A stretch of DNA of 64,000 nucleotides, taken from Brachynemurus nebulosus. Its lineage: Eukaryota > Arthropoda > Insecta > Neuroptera > Myrmeleontidae. Shown piece after piece: positions 1 through 10,663 of this stretch; position 1 is the stretch's first letter; every line of letters begins with the position of its first letter. The notes beneath the pieces were generated by a model. It was not told the origin of the DNA. It did no database searches and worked only from the letters and a program-made list of their open reading frames with translations. The DNA lies in the NCBI GenBank assembly GCA_035578155.1, contig JAPWDM010000002.1, forward strand, positions 39,297,437-39,361,436, in the 5' to 3' direction. The position numbers and the translations under genes were made by a program.

Positions 1-34
1 GGGAACAAAAAGTTTGTTACGCAGCTTTGTTCCC
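1..34. repeat. Short hairpin at window edge
   Basis: A perfect 9-bp inverted repeat, GGGAACAAA (1-9) with TTTGTTCCC (26-34), encloses a 16-nt loop. It may be the end of a repeat that continues outside the window. No function is assigned. Confidence 0.4.
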
Positions 35-79
35 CTGTTTGAATGAGTCCATCACAGTTCATCCGAATTTCCTCCTAGG

Positions 80-837
80 CTGCGGTTACACTGGGTACGA
101 ATTTGTACGAAAATTAATTCGTACGAGCTTGTACGAAATTCATTCGTACGACTGGGTGGTTACATTGGATACGGAATCGTGATACGAATTCGTATTTAAA
201 TTTAAATTGAAAAACGTTAATACATATTGCATGACATCAAACAATGGATCCAACTAGCGAATCTTATTTATTAGAGTCATCATTTTAAAATTTCTAATTA
301 TAGAAAATAGACAATTCTGGGTAAACGATTATTATTTATGTAGAGCAGAAAATACTGAATTCTGGAATTGCTTTGAAGAAATTCTTCAAGACGAGCAGAA
401 ATTTTTTGAGTATTTGAACATGTGGCAAGTCACATTCACTTATATTTTATAATCTACTAAATTTCAACTTCAATACTTATTTAAATTTTTAATACGTAAA
501 ATGTTTTTATTAGGTTAGGTTAGTTTTGTTATGTCTTAATATATTTAATTAAAAAATTATCTTATTGTATCCCTTTCTATTATGATAATATTTATGTTTT
601 TAATCGATTAAAGATCGCTTTTATTCAGCAAAAGTGATTATTTTTTCTAAATCCATCATTTTTTTCGTACGAATTCGCATAAAAAAAAATATTTTGGTCG
701 TATCCAAAAGTTGTACGAAAGAGCCGTAAGCAGTGTAACCACGCATGTCTAAATGTATGCATTTGTTTAATTCGTATTAACTCGGATAAGCTCGTACGAA
801 TAAATTTTCGGATGAATTCGTATCCAGTGTAACCGCT
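80..837. mobile_element. Non-autonomous TIR element (MITE-like)
   Basis: The left end begins GCGGTTACACTGGGTACGAA and the right end is its near reverse complement, ending TACGAA-type motifs then CCAGTGTAACCGC. The inverted similarity extends about 100-150 bp inward and includes repeated TTCGTACGA motifs and a second internal GGTTACA(C/T)TG box on each side. The interior is A+T-rich without a credible ORF. I could not settle the target site duplication, so the superfamily is open. Confidence 0.6.
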
Positions 838-1029
838 ACCTCAAAGTAGATGAAGGTATGCCGACGCGCAGATTGTGATGACGTAGATGGCGAATTACAC
901 ATATACAGTCTAAGTTTTTTGAGAGTTGCCATGCGCTACCTAATACACGGAGAAACTAATTTCCGTAAGCGATTCTACTTAGCAAGTAGAACCGCTAAAA
1001 AACTAGCAACTATTTCAATAGATAGTTAA

Positions 1030-1367
1030 TCTATACATATAATAAAACTGTAACGAGACCGTTTCTTTACCTGGGATATTTTTTGAAAATTGTACTTAGT
1101 GTAGTGCAATTACTCATTATTAAGGGAAAATGACGGAATCCATTTATAATGAATGGATTTCAATAATTTTTTTTGGGTGGTTTTCTAATGGCATAAAGTA
1201 AAAAGTTTACCCATTTAAAACTACCGCAATTTTGTAAATTCGTAAATTTTCGGAAAAAACAAAAAAAAAAAAATTAGAGATATCAATAAAAAATGCAATT
1301 ATCCAAATTTTTTGAATATTTTTTTTACGAAAATAATGATTATTATATTTCGTTAAAAGGGCAGTTA
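1030..1367 (+). mobile_element. Helitron-like 5' end fragment
   Basis: It starts TCTATACATATAATAAAAC directly after an A, which is the 5'-TC and A|T target expected of a Helitron. The first roughly 60 bp match the copy starting at 1368 and the split copy at 38531. The rest differs: 1115-1230 recurs in inverted orientation at about 3035-3150. No 3' terminus belonging to this copy is seen. It may have received the next copy as an insertion. Confidence 0.45.
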
Positions 1368-2113
1368 TCTATACATACTCGTATAATAAAACTGTAACGA
1401 GACCGTTTCTGTATATGGAATATTTTTTGAAAATTGTACTGGTACTGTAAATAGTAATCGATGTAGATATCAAAACATCGATTTTTAAAATTTTTGTCTG
1501 TCTGTCTTTCTGTCTGTCTGTCTGTTTGTCTGTCGGTCAGTCTGTCTGTTCACGCATCACGCAGAAATTATTGAACGGATTTTGATGAAATTTGGTATGA
1601 TGATAACTTATTACCTGGGTCAACATCTAAGATACTTTTTACTCCGGGAAAATGTCTCATTCCCACGGGAAAATAGGAAAATCATTTTCAACATGTGCAC
1701 ACACTACGGAAAATTACTAAACGGATTTTGATGAAATTTGGCTTGGCGATAACTTATTACTTGGGTCAACATTTAAGATACTTCTTATTCCGGGAAAATA
1801 TCTTATTCCCACGGGAAAATAGAAAAACCATTTTGAGCATCTGCACACATTCCCTACGCAAAAAGTATTGAATGGATTTTTATGAAATTTGGTGTGGTGA
1901 TAACTTATTACCTGGGTCAACATCTAAGATACTTTTTAGTCCGGGAAAATGTCTCATTCCCACGGGAAAGTAAAAAAAACCATTTTGAGCATGTGCATGC
2001 ATTACGTGCATTACGTAAAAATTATTGTTCTATGCAAGTTCTGTATAATTATTACATTTATATACTGAGTTGATAACAATGTGTCGCGCGAACGACGTCA
2101 CGGGTACAGTTAG
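1368..2113 (+). mobile_element. Non-autonomous Helitron-like element, copy A
   Basis: The 5' end is TCTATACATACTCG after an A. The 3' end is ACGGGTACAGTTAG before a T, a variant of the CTAG|T terminus seen in sister copies at 3632 and 40080. Inside is a (GTCT)n microsatellite at 1496-1552, followed by about three degenerate direct repeats of roughly 150 bp, each with a CCGGGAAAAT ... TCCCACGGGAAA block. There is no Rep/helicase ORF, so it is non-autonomous. Small ORFs in it are fortuitous. Confidence 0.6.
1496..1552. repeat. (GTCT)n microsatellite inside Helitron copy A
   Basis: Imperfect GTCT/TGTC tetranucleotide run. Shorter versions sit at the homologous place in the copies at 3206 and 39670, so it belongs to the element family. 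Confidence 0.75.
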
Positions 2114-2810
2114 TTTAAACTAATTTTCTTCGACGTTGCCACTTTCGATGTCATCCATTAATATTATTGGTGGAGCATTCAAGCAGCTAGCTCCTTTACA
2201 TTGTAAACACGCTACTGAACAATGTAAGCCACTCTTTCTACATCCACAAGCAGAGCTACAACCAGTTTTACAAGAACAAAAATCATTTTTAATAAATTTT
2301 CAGATGCCGATGGCTGGTTCATTGTGACTGGTACTAAAAAATTATCTTTTTTTGCCATCCCCATTCTTCTGGCAACTTTTCATGTCCCATCTACAACTGT
2401 ACTTGCAAATATACTCTTTTTATATGTCGTGGGTAGGTATCAATGAAGCCAAATTGACACAAGTATTTTTACTATAGTTTTAAGAAAGGATCGGTATCGA
2501 TAATTATTTATGTTACATTCATTTTTAGGAGCACCATATAATGCTAAAATGCATAAAATACCCGATTGCAAAATATCGGAGACGACAGCATTTTCATTAG
2601 TGAAGATATTGGCAGCATCTTGTAAATCTGTGCGACTTTCAAATAATTTAGCGAATTTAATTTTACCCTTTTGTAAAAAGCTGATGTTGTATCACATCCA
2701 GTTAAAGCATGTAAAAATAGGATATGTTTCTTACACATTGGTAATGCCTGTTCAATACTTTTATTGGAGTAAATTTTTGCGGGTACTTTTCCTTTTGTGC
2801 TGGTTTTAGA
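2114..2810 (-). pseudogene. Decayed transposon-associated gene fragment, Cys-rich C-terminus
   Basis: Read on the minus strand, 2738-2544 encodes a segment with the motif HALTGCDTTSA. Further downstream, about 2330-2110, is a cysteine-rich tail (FCSCKTGC, then ACGCRKSGLHC, then CLQCKG) ending in an acidic stretch and a stop next to the Helitron boundary. As I recall, GCDTTSA plus a C-terminal cysteine cluster occurs in uncharacterised, transposon-associated insect proteins. The two parts are separated by stops and frame changes, so the copy is dead. The full family and the N-terminus are not visible. Confidence 0.5.
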
Positions 2811-3034
2811 AAATATATTTCTCTATGGGTAGGTGTTACATTTTACAAATTCATTACATTTTAAACGGTCTCTCGATGATCCGGCTTTTTCGTAAATCCG
2901 GCCTACCGGCCGCCCATTTAAGCCGGATTATCGAGGTCTTACTGTACATGCAATACCTTTAAGAAGAATATATTATACTAAAAGTAACGTAATTTTCATT
3001 AAACTACCCTTAAAAAAAAGAAAAAAAAAGCGGA

Positions 3035-3150
3035 AGATTTAAAGAGGTAAACTTTTTACTTTTGAGTATAAGAAATTCAAAAAATCCAAAATCATTAAAA
3101 TTCATTCATTATAACTGTATTCCGAGGTATAAACCTAATTGCATTGGACT
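3035..3150 (-). repeat. Inverted copy of the 1115-1230 segment
   Basis: The reverse complement of this stretch aligns with 1115-1230 (shared blocks such as AAAAAGTTTACC and CATTCATTATAA). It lies just upstream of Helitron-like copy B, where that copy's own 5' end is missing. Confidence 0.45.
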
Positions 3151-3155
3151 AACTG

Positions 3156-3632
3156 GTACTGTAAATAGTTATCGATGTAGATATCAAAACAGTGATTTTT
3201 AAAATTTTTGTCTGTTCACGCATCACGCAAAAACTACTGGACGGATTTTAATAAAATTTGGTGTGATGATAACTCATTACCTGGGTCAACATCTAAGATT
3301 CTTTTTACTCCGGGAAAGTGTCTCATTCCCACGGGAAAATAGAAAAACCATTTTTAGCATGTGCACACTACGCAAAAATTATTGAACGGATTTTTATGAA
3401 ACTTTGTGTAGTGATAACTTATTACCTAGGTCAACATATAAGATACTTTTTACTCCGGGAAAATGTCTCCTTCCCTCGGGAAAATATAAAAACCATTTTG
3501 AGCATGTGTATCTGTGCATGCATTATGCAAAAATTATTATTCTATGCAAGTTCTGTATAATTATTACACTTATATACTTCTCATTGAGTTTATAACAATG
3601 AATCGCGCGAACGACGTCGTGGGTACAGCTAG
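3156..3632 (+). mobile_element. Non-autonomous Helitron-like element, copy B (5'-truncated)
   Basis: Same family as copy A from ACTGGTACTGTAAATAG onward, with the paired CCGGGAAAAT / CACGGGAAAA blocks. It ends GTGGGTACAGCTAG followed by T, the canonical CTAG|T Helitron 3' end. The TCTATAC 5' terminus is absent; an inverted copy of other family sequence lies upstream instead. Confidence 0.6.
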
Positions 3633-4389
3633 TTATTAATAAAAAAAAATGTTAACGTCAAAATCTTGCTTTTTTTAAACTAATAAGTTTTTAATTTGCT
3701 CCATTTAATTAAAAAAATTAAATATGAATGTTTCTAAATAATAATTAAGTATGGTAAAAATAGGTATGTCAATTTTAGTCTCGAATTTACAGAATCGAAT
3801 TACTCCTAAATATATGTAAATAGTATACTCAATGTATGTCCGATTGCCTATATTTTTTAATTTTAATTTTTTTCTTTAGATTAGATAGAACAAATTGAGA
3901 GTAATTTATTGGTGCAAAAAATTATAAAAACTATAAAAAAACTATAAAAATTATAAAAACTATAAAAAAGTTCGGCAAGTGCGTATTAGACATGCATTAA
4001 GTTAGGATTTTGTACTTTAATACAATTATTTGCAGGATACAAATAATAGAATAAGAAAAAAATTGGTGAACAGCACACCCAGCACACAGTTAAGGTTACT
4101 AAACGAATTTTACAATTGAGTTGTTTATCAATAGAGAATGACTCCACGTGTGACCTAAAGGAGCCCGAATTTTTAAATTCACTTTTATTCTTGAATTACG
4201 GGTCCTTCAGTTTAAAAATTTTTTTAGAGAAATTAGACGTAAAGTAAAATTGTTTATTTATTTCTGTAGAAATTAATGAACAATTGGTATCCATTAATTG
4301 TACTATTATTAATTAAACGAAAAAAAGCTGTCTTTTAAAGTTAGCTATGACAATATATTTTCGAATGAATTTTTGTACATTAGGCTTTA
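3633..4389. other. A+T-rich stretch, no feature recognised
   Basis: No ORF, RNA gene or clear repeat boundary. It contains a short tandem run of ACTATAAAAA-type units around 3925-3970. Confidence 0.5.
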
Positions 4390-4391
4390 TA

Positions 4392-5057
4392 GGCCTTTTC
4401 ATCATGTGACGAGCGCAAGTGCAGCCGCCATGTTAAAATAGTGGTAATTCAAAAGTTTCGTACTGTTTTGGTCAGGAATAGCCAGGAAAGCAATATTATC
4501 TCAATAAACAAATGAATTATTGGAAAAAATCGTCGATGGTGCTTCACTTGTTTATAATTCAGTTGAAGCCCATAATCACCCATAATTGTGAACAATTGAA
4601 AAGATGGCTGAAATGTTATGGACGTCCGCAAAAACGGAAAAAAAGTGAGCTGATCGAGAGGTTAGGCATCCATACTACTTGTTTACTATGTAAAAAATAA
4701 CAATAAAAACAAATAATATCTATAATTTTATTCAAATTAATAATGTCACCCAATTTTTAGTACAACTTTAAATGATTTATAGCATGTATCACCCTTACAA
4801 ACTCCATAATAACACCGTTTCTTTGCTCCTTTTCGTACAGATAACATTATAGTAATGGATTGAAAAAATTTAATTTTCAATTAAAAACATTTTTTATTTT
4901 TTCTTACTTTTTTTCAATAAATATTCTTTATTTAATAGTTTTTAATTTTAATTATTTGTAGATGGGTACTTTAACATGGTTGTTTACAAAAAACAGTACG
5001 AAAAAAATGGCCGATATTGACACATGCGCACAAAAAAAAAATTGTGATGAAAAGGCC
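4392..5057. mobile_element. TIR element with TA target site, carrying a SAP-like ORF
   Basis: The termini are inverted: GGCCTTTTCATCA at the left and TGATGAAAAGGCC at the right, each next to a TA (4390-4391 and 5058-5059). The element is 666 bp and carries one small SAP-like reading frame (separate entry). A TA duplication suits Tc1/mariner-type or other TA-targeting transposons, but no transposase core is present. Confidence 0.6.
4512..4700 (+). pseudogene. SAP-domain-like ORF remnant in TIR element
   Basis: A 62-residue reading frame contains LKRWLKCYGRP followed by KKSELIERL, which resembles the helix-turn-helix core of a SAP DNA-binding motif (LK.WL...G.P..GKK.EL..R). SAP-like segments occur at the N-termini of several transposon-encoded insect proteins. 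It is too short to be a whole protein and lies inside a non-autonomous TIR element, so I read it as the remnant of an autonomous relative's gene. Confidence 0.4.
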
Positions 5058-5059
5058 TA

Positions 5060-5285
5060 TTGGCGACGCAAAGATTTTCACTCGCGCCTCTGGTGGGAAA
5101 ATTAGAACTAGCATCAAGTAAAAGTATACGTACACGATTAATGGGTGATATAAAATCTAGTAATCTGCGCATAAATTGTATAGTACATTTTTCTATCGAC
5201 AATTAAACGTATACAAAAATTTTTACTCGATACAGCTTCTAATTTAAAAAACCAGGAGCGCTCGCGTAATCTTTGTGTCGCCAAT
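5060..5285. mobile_element. 226-bp MITE, family M1, copy 1
   Basis: Starts TTGGCGACGCAAAGATT and ends AATCTTTGTGTCGCCAA, an inverted terminal pair. The left TA (5058-5059) is the same TA that ends the neighbouring SAP-bearing element. The right side has lost the expected TA. Same length and layout as copy 2 at 18407. Confidence 0.75.
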
Positions 5286-6242
5286 TCAAATGGGTCATTT
5301 GGGACTATTAGTGTGCCACTAGTTTGTTATTTTGATTATCTAAATCTTTTTCTTATTTTCTATATGAGGTTCTGTTTCTTAAATTGCGTAATAATGACAG
5401 ACACTGCTATTACAAAGTGGTTAAGTGCGATAAACCACCTAATGGGATGACGAATCGATAAGGATTTCGTTGTCAGGACGGTTAGAACTATGAAATAATA
5501 AGAAAACATTATTTTTTGTTTATAAATAACTAATTAAGTAATTAAGTTTCTTTTGAAATAATTATTAATTTTAATGGAGCAATTTGGGAGAAATTTAAAC
5601 ATAAAAAACAAAAAAGTTTTTTATCTTTTGGTGCCTTCTTTCCGATAAATATAACAGATATATTTTTTCCTTTTTTTATTAACTTTATTACTTAACTGTT
5701 ATTTAGATACTTATAACGCTAAAAATTAAGAAATTAACAGTTACAACTTCTAGTAAAAAATTAAAATGTGGGTTGCACCTGGGACATACAGTAAAATGAC
5801 CAAAAATATAAAAATTTTGTTAATTGTGCTGCACTCTATTAAACTTGTATATAATTAAAAACTTCTTCCGGCGAAAAGCATGATTAATGAAATATACATA
5901 AAAGATTTTGACAGCTGAAAATTTATTTCAGACAATTTATTTAATGGCGCATGATGGCCACGTGTTTTGTGTATATAAATTTATTTGAATTAAATTTAAG
6001 TCCAATTTTCAGAACAATACCTTTTTATTATGAAAATAATGTGTAACGTTTTATTTTAAATTCTCCAAAAAAATTTTTTTCTATGTTAACTATGTGATCG
6101 TATATTATATTTTAAATTTAATATTATTAGTAAATAAAATTATTTTCAAATAATCTCTTTAATTGCATTTATTGAATATATTTTAAATGAATAGTTAACA
6201 AGTTTTATCAAATCAAATATTTTGATAAATTTTAATTACAAT
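5286..6242. other. Region upstream of the kinase start codon
   Basis: A+T-rich with no recognised repeat or gene. It should contain 5' UTR and possibly the promoter or an upstream splice acceptor, but I cannot identify a transcription start. Confidence 0.4.
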
Positions 6243-6398
6243 ATGGCCGGGTCGGAATTTGGCATAAATGAAGTGATATTACAATGTTTAATGGTAAAAC
6301 GTTCACAAAATAAAAAAAGATTTACGCCCGTTAATTATAAACAACGATGGTTTGTGCTAACTAAAACGGCGCTATTTTATTACGATGTGGAAGGGGAG
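6243..6398 (+). CDS. Btk29A: Tec-family kinase exon 1 (PH domain, N-terminal half)
   Basis: The first coding exon of a Tec/Btk-type non-receptor tyrosine kinase, 52 codons from the ATG at 6243 (context ACAATATGG). Translation starts MAGSEFGINEV and contains KRSQNKK, then YKQRWFVLT and FYYDVE, the first beta strands of a PH domain. R35 in YKQRW aligns with the phosphoinositide-binding arginine (R28) of vertebrate BTK. The exon ends GAG before a GTGAG donor, phase 0, matching the phase-0 acceptor at 9983. Known role of the family: the PH domain recruits the kinase to PIP3 membranes, upstream of actin and ring-canal signalling in flies. The symbol is by homology to Drosophila Btk29A; orthology was not tested. 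Confidence 0.85.
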
Positions 6399-8064
6399 GT
6401 GAGAATTTTTTTCAGACAACCAAATCAATACTTTAACAAAAACTAATTAGTAACTGCTTGTTTTTCCTAACACTAATTATAATTAGTACTTATGATTTAA
6501 TTTCTGTCTGTGCCATATTGCAATTTACTTATCTTTGCTTGTTATAGTTAAACTTTAGTCCCTAATTTATAAATAGGTGAATGCTGTGTTTCTTCAATTC
6601 TTTTAATAACTTTGGGGTTGCATTAAAAGTTTTCAGGCTTATAATAGTGTGTAAATATAAGCATTACCTTCAATAAAAATTTATTACTAGCATTTAGGGG
6701 TCTATTAAGAACTAAATTCTTACAAAATTTTTCCTTTTTTTCCACTATCATTAAAACAATTTTTTTTAATTGGTTTCTTCTGAATTCAAGTACAAAAAAC
6801 AGTTATTAGCGTATTTAAGATATTTGAAACACGGGTGGAAAATTATCATGTGATTTAGCAAATTTCCCTCCTTTAATCGTCATTCAATTATTTTAGTTCC
6901 GGTTATTTAGAGTCTCGGTGTATTCAGTAAAGCATTTGTTGGCTTGGTCGTTGAAATAATTTATATAAAATTGTTAATTTTTTTTTTTAAGAAATAATGT
7001 AAAAAGTAAAATTAATTTTGATAATAAATTATAATCAGTATGTTGCTCTAGTTTTTAAATTTTATGTTATCTTAATAGATGGCATTGAAAGAACTGAACA
7101 GTTTGAACGATATTCAAAGAATTATGTTTAAAAATTTCGTAATGGTTTCTTTTGCTAATTAAAAATTATGGGTAAAAAAAGGATATAAAATAATTAAATT
7201 TATTTATTGTAATGTAAAGAGATTGCTATTATTATTTTCGTAATAAATTTGAAAAAGTCAAAAAGTAGGATCTGTTCTATGGTAGGATCGGTATTTTTTA
7301 AAATTTTCCTCTACGCTTATCTTTTGAATTCATGTAAAACTACAGGAAAACTTAAATGAAAAAATAAAATTAGGGACATTTTGATGTGTTGGGAAAATTA
7401 ATGGGAGAGCGATTTAATGCTTAGCTATCTGATGAAGAACGGAAATACGAGTGCAAGTAGCTTAAAGTTGTCCGCTAAAGAAGGGGTAACAATTTTGAAA
7501 TTGTCCGCTTTTATTTGAAAACAATAAATTATTATGAGAAAATAAGAATATCAAAACCCAATAAACAAACTTTGCCTACTGGCAGTAATTATTTATTTGG
7601 TCACTAGTTCGTGCATCTAAGTTTTAAGGATTGACGATTTCAGAATTAATTTTTTATATTAAAATTTGTGTATATCAAAACATCCCTAATCCAACATTCC
7701 TATCAAAATGTATAAAAGTATAAAGGGTTAAATTTATGTAAAGAATTTGGTGAGTATGTATTTTAAAAATAAATTGAATGAAGTAATTTTATAGAAAAGA
7801 AATCAGTTTTTAAATTTACTACATATTCCTTAATCCGATTTTGAGTACTAATTTACAAATCTTTACAAAATTCTATATAGGTACATAATTATACTGTAAT
7901 TTAAATTTAAATTTGGAAAGTTTTATTTTTTTATTTTAATTGTCTTAAATTAAGGTGCGTACAAATGAAAATACATCGCCGGCATGTGCGAGATTCGCGT
8001 CGTCGCGACGTCCTAAAGTTGCCGGCGTCAACCGGTAAAATCATACCAAAAATTATGATAAAAC
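6399..8064 (+). other. Intron 1, first part: no feature recognised
   Basis: A+T-rich intron following the GTGAG donor. I see no ORF or bounded repeat. A GC-richer patch at 7975-8035 is unexplained. Confidence 0.5.
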
Positions 8065-8066
8065 TA

Positions 8067-8540
8067 TGGAGGGTAGATATAAGGAGGACTATCTTGTACG
8101 GAAAACAATAGAAAAATAGTTCAAAAAGTGTCCCGTTTTAAGTACTAAGTAACAGTTCAAAAACTCGCCAGAATAGCGCTAGAGTAGCAAAAGAGTATGA
8201 AATGAACTTTGTAGTTGTCAATGGAGTGAAGTGTGCTGTTTAATAACCTACAAAAAAATCGCTGTGAAACACGTTGAAAGTGATTCATAATTACGTGAAC
8301 TTTTAATGTCTGTTAGTGATTTTATTGTGTTGAGTTTTGTAAAAATTTTTAAAATAATAAAACAATTATGTATATGTAACAATTATCATAAAAAAACAAT
8401 AATTACGTAACACCGCGGATGTTTTTTTTCCTTGTTTACTTCTCTAAATTTACCCTCTTGCTACAGTAGCGCCGCCAATATTTACGCCTTCCAAGGACAC
8501 TTTTTGATACAAAGATGGCCCTCCTGATATCTACCCTCCA
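8067..8540. mobile_element. MITE with TA target duplication
   Basis: The ends are inverted: TGGAGGGTAGATATAAGGAG at left and CTCCTGATATCTACCCTCCA at right, flanked by TA (8065-8066, 8541-8542). Inner inverted similarity includes the AAAGTGTCC box. 474 bp with no coding capacity. Consistent with a Tc1/mariner-type non-autonomous element in intron 1. Confidence 0.75.
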
Positions 8541-8542
8541 TA

Positions 8543-9983
8543 GATAAAACTGTTAGTCTGGTTTCGACCATTTCTTTTTCATGTAAATTTTAGAATTATT
8601 TAAGTTATAAAATCTTTCCCGTTAATATTTTTTACATCATTTTACAAGTATATAAAGTTGTGGTTCACTTAGTTTATCAGAAACTCATTTACGAGTATCT
8701 GAATAAAATTTAAGGAAAAACTATTTTTCTTTCGGAAAATGTACGATTTTTATACGAAAAGAATATTTAAAAATAAAGAGAATTATTTAATAATATAAAT
8801 TGTAATTATCCTCACAATTTAGATAAAAAAAATTTTTAAACTGTTGAACAAAGAGAATATTTTCAAAAGACTTCTCTATAATAATTCCTCTTTTTTTCTA
8901 AAACTATAATGACATTACATCACAAACAAAACAATAACTACTCATATTATAAAGAGTAAGCACATCAGTAGTAGTGAAAATGAATAAGAGTATCATCCAT
9001 ATCATCTACCACATCGGAAGGGTGCAAACGGGGATGAAAAATATGAACGTCTCGACGCGTGTACTTCAGTGACTATTTATCCTCCAGTACACAGGCGCCT
9101 ATACAGGGGCGCGTCCGTCATTATATTTTATCTTAAAATATTTTACTATTTTTCCCTAATTAAATAAACATTTTATATTTTCATAAATTAAGTTGAATGT
9201 GAAACAATTTAATAAATATGATTTTTAATATTGATTTAGTGTTTTCATTTTAACTGTTTAATTGTGATCATTGTCGCAAAAAATTCAAAGGCGTCCTTTT
9301 ATTCCTCTATTTTACATTGTTCGCACTCTTGATATATAATATACTCGTTGTATGTGAAAAAGGGGTAATGAACTTAACTTTAAAATAATGAATTTATGAA
9401 TTAAAATTTTTCTTTTTACAATTATTTTTATTATTTTTACATTTTTTAAATTATTTTCGATGTAAAACAAACGTTTTGCATGATATTTAAGTGCAACTAA
9501 TTATAAATGGAAAAATAGATTTCTATTTCCGTAATAAAACTAATCTACAAATGATATTTTTTTTTTTCATTTGATAATTAATTGATGGTACTGTGTAATC
9601 TATTAATTTTATTTATGCCTAATTTAAAATTTAATGATTAATGAGGCAGATATTAAAGAAATGACTAAACAAAATTATATTTAAAATAAAATTATAATTA
9701 TAAAATTGAGTATTTTAAAGTTCACGGTGATAAAAAATTAAATTCTAAAAAAAAAAGGAAATTGATTCACGTTTCGTGAAATAATAAGAAATTAATTGGC
9801 GAATTTAAATTTGTTCTTTACTAACTCATAATATACTTGACAGATGGCTCTTTTAATATTACATGTTAATTAATTTAAATTAACCGACTAATTTGATTTC
9901 TTTTCAAACTTTTTTTAAATAATCTGCTTTTAACATTTATTGGGAATAGTTTCGATATTGAATTTTTCTTTTATTTGTTACAG
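8543..9983 (+). other. Intron 1, remainder
   Basis: Mostly A+T-rich. A patch of higher GC at about 8990-9115 (including GGCGCCTATACAGGGGCGCG) could be an eroded element end or an unrecognised exon or regulatory patch. The intron ends with a pyrimidine-rich tract and TTACAG. Confidence 0.4.
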
Positions 9984-10236
9984 AAACGTAAGGAACGCGG
10001 ACGAATAGATTTATCCGGTGTACGTATTGTCGAAGCGGCCGTATTAGAACTTGGTGGTTCTCCGGTGCCGAGTAGTCCGTCGAGTGATTCGGTCGTTATT
10101 ACTTCGGGTACAATACCGCAAGGTTATCCATTTCAAATTACGTATACGGAGGAATCTGCCGGACCGGAATATACGTTATATTTAATAGCGCCGAACGAAG
10201 AAACGCGTACTGAGTGGATACGTGCGTTACGAACTG
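9984..10236 (+). CDS. Btk29A: Tec-family kinase exon 2 (PH domain, C-terminal half)
   Basis: The second coding exon starts after TTTGTTACAG and ends CTG before GTAAG; phase 0 in, phase 1 out, residues 53-136. It encodes KRKERGRIDLSGVRIVEAA, a Ser/Pro-rich PH-loop insertion (GGSPVPSSPSSDS), then YPFQITY and LYLIAPNEETRTEWIRAL. That is the last strand and C-terminal helix of a Tec-type PH domain, with the invariant tryptophan in EWIRAL. The loop is longer and more serine-rich than a minimal PH domain, as is common in insects. Splice sites and the family's domain order support a single gene with exons 1 and 3. Confidence 0.88.
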
Positions 10237-10663
10237 GTAAGTTTATTAATTAATTTTAAATTAATTTTTTATATTGCATTTATTTTAATTAATGTTTCTA
10301 AAAACATTTTTCATAAGTTCACGATAGAACAAATTTTTAAAATTAAATATTTAAATAATAGATACCATAGATTACGACTTACGTATATTTTTAATTTTAA
10401 AATTTCGAATATTTTCGGTTGCCAGCTCTGTGTTCAGTTGCAATAAAGGACACTACAAAATATATTAAATCTTTCTTAATTTGTATTAATATTATAAACA
10501 AATAATATAAAAGATTTTTAAAATTTTTGGATATAACAACAAAAGTATGTGCATAACGATTTAACAAATTGGCATACAAGACTGTCCAATTCTCTTGTAA
10601 CGGACGGACGGATTTAACAAAACTATAAGGAGTTCGTGGTTATGACTATGGAACCCTAAATAA
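10237..10663 (+). other. Start of intron 2, no feature recognised
   Basis: The intron opens with GTAAGTTTATT. A+T-rich with no bounded repeat before the Helitron-like 5' end at 10664. Intron 2 runs to 36761 (about 26.5 kb) and carries the LTR retrotransposon. Confidence 0.6.

Noticed and set aside
2510..2809. 99-codon plus-strand ORF
   Set aside because: Shadow of the minus-strand pseudogene with GCDTTSA and cysteine motifs; the plus reading has no family features.
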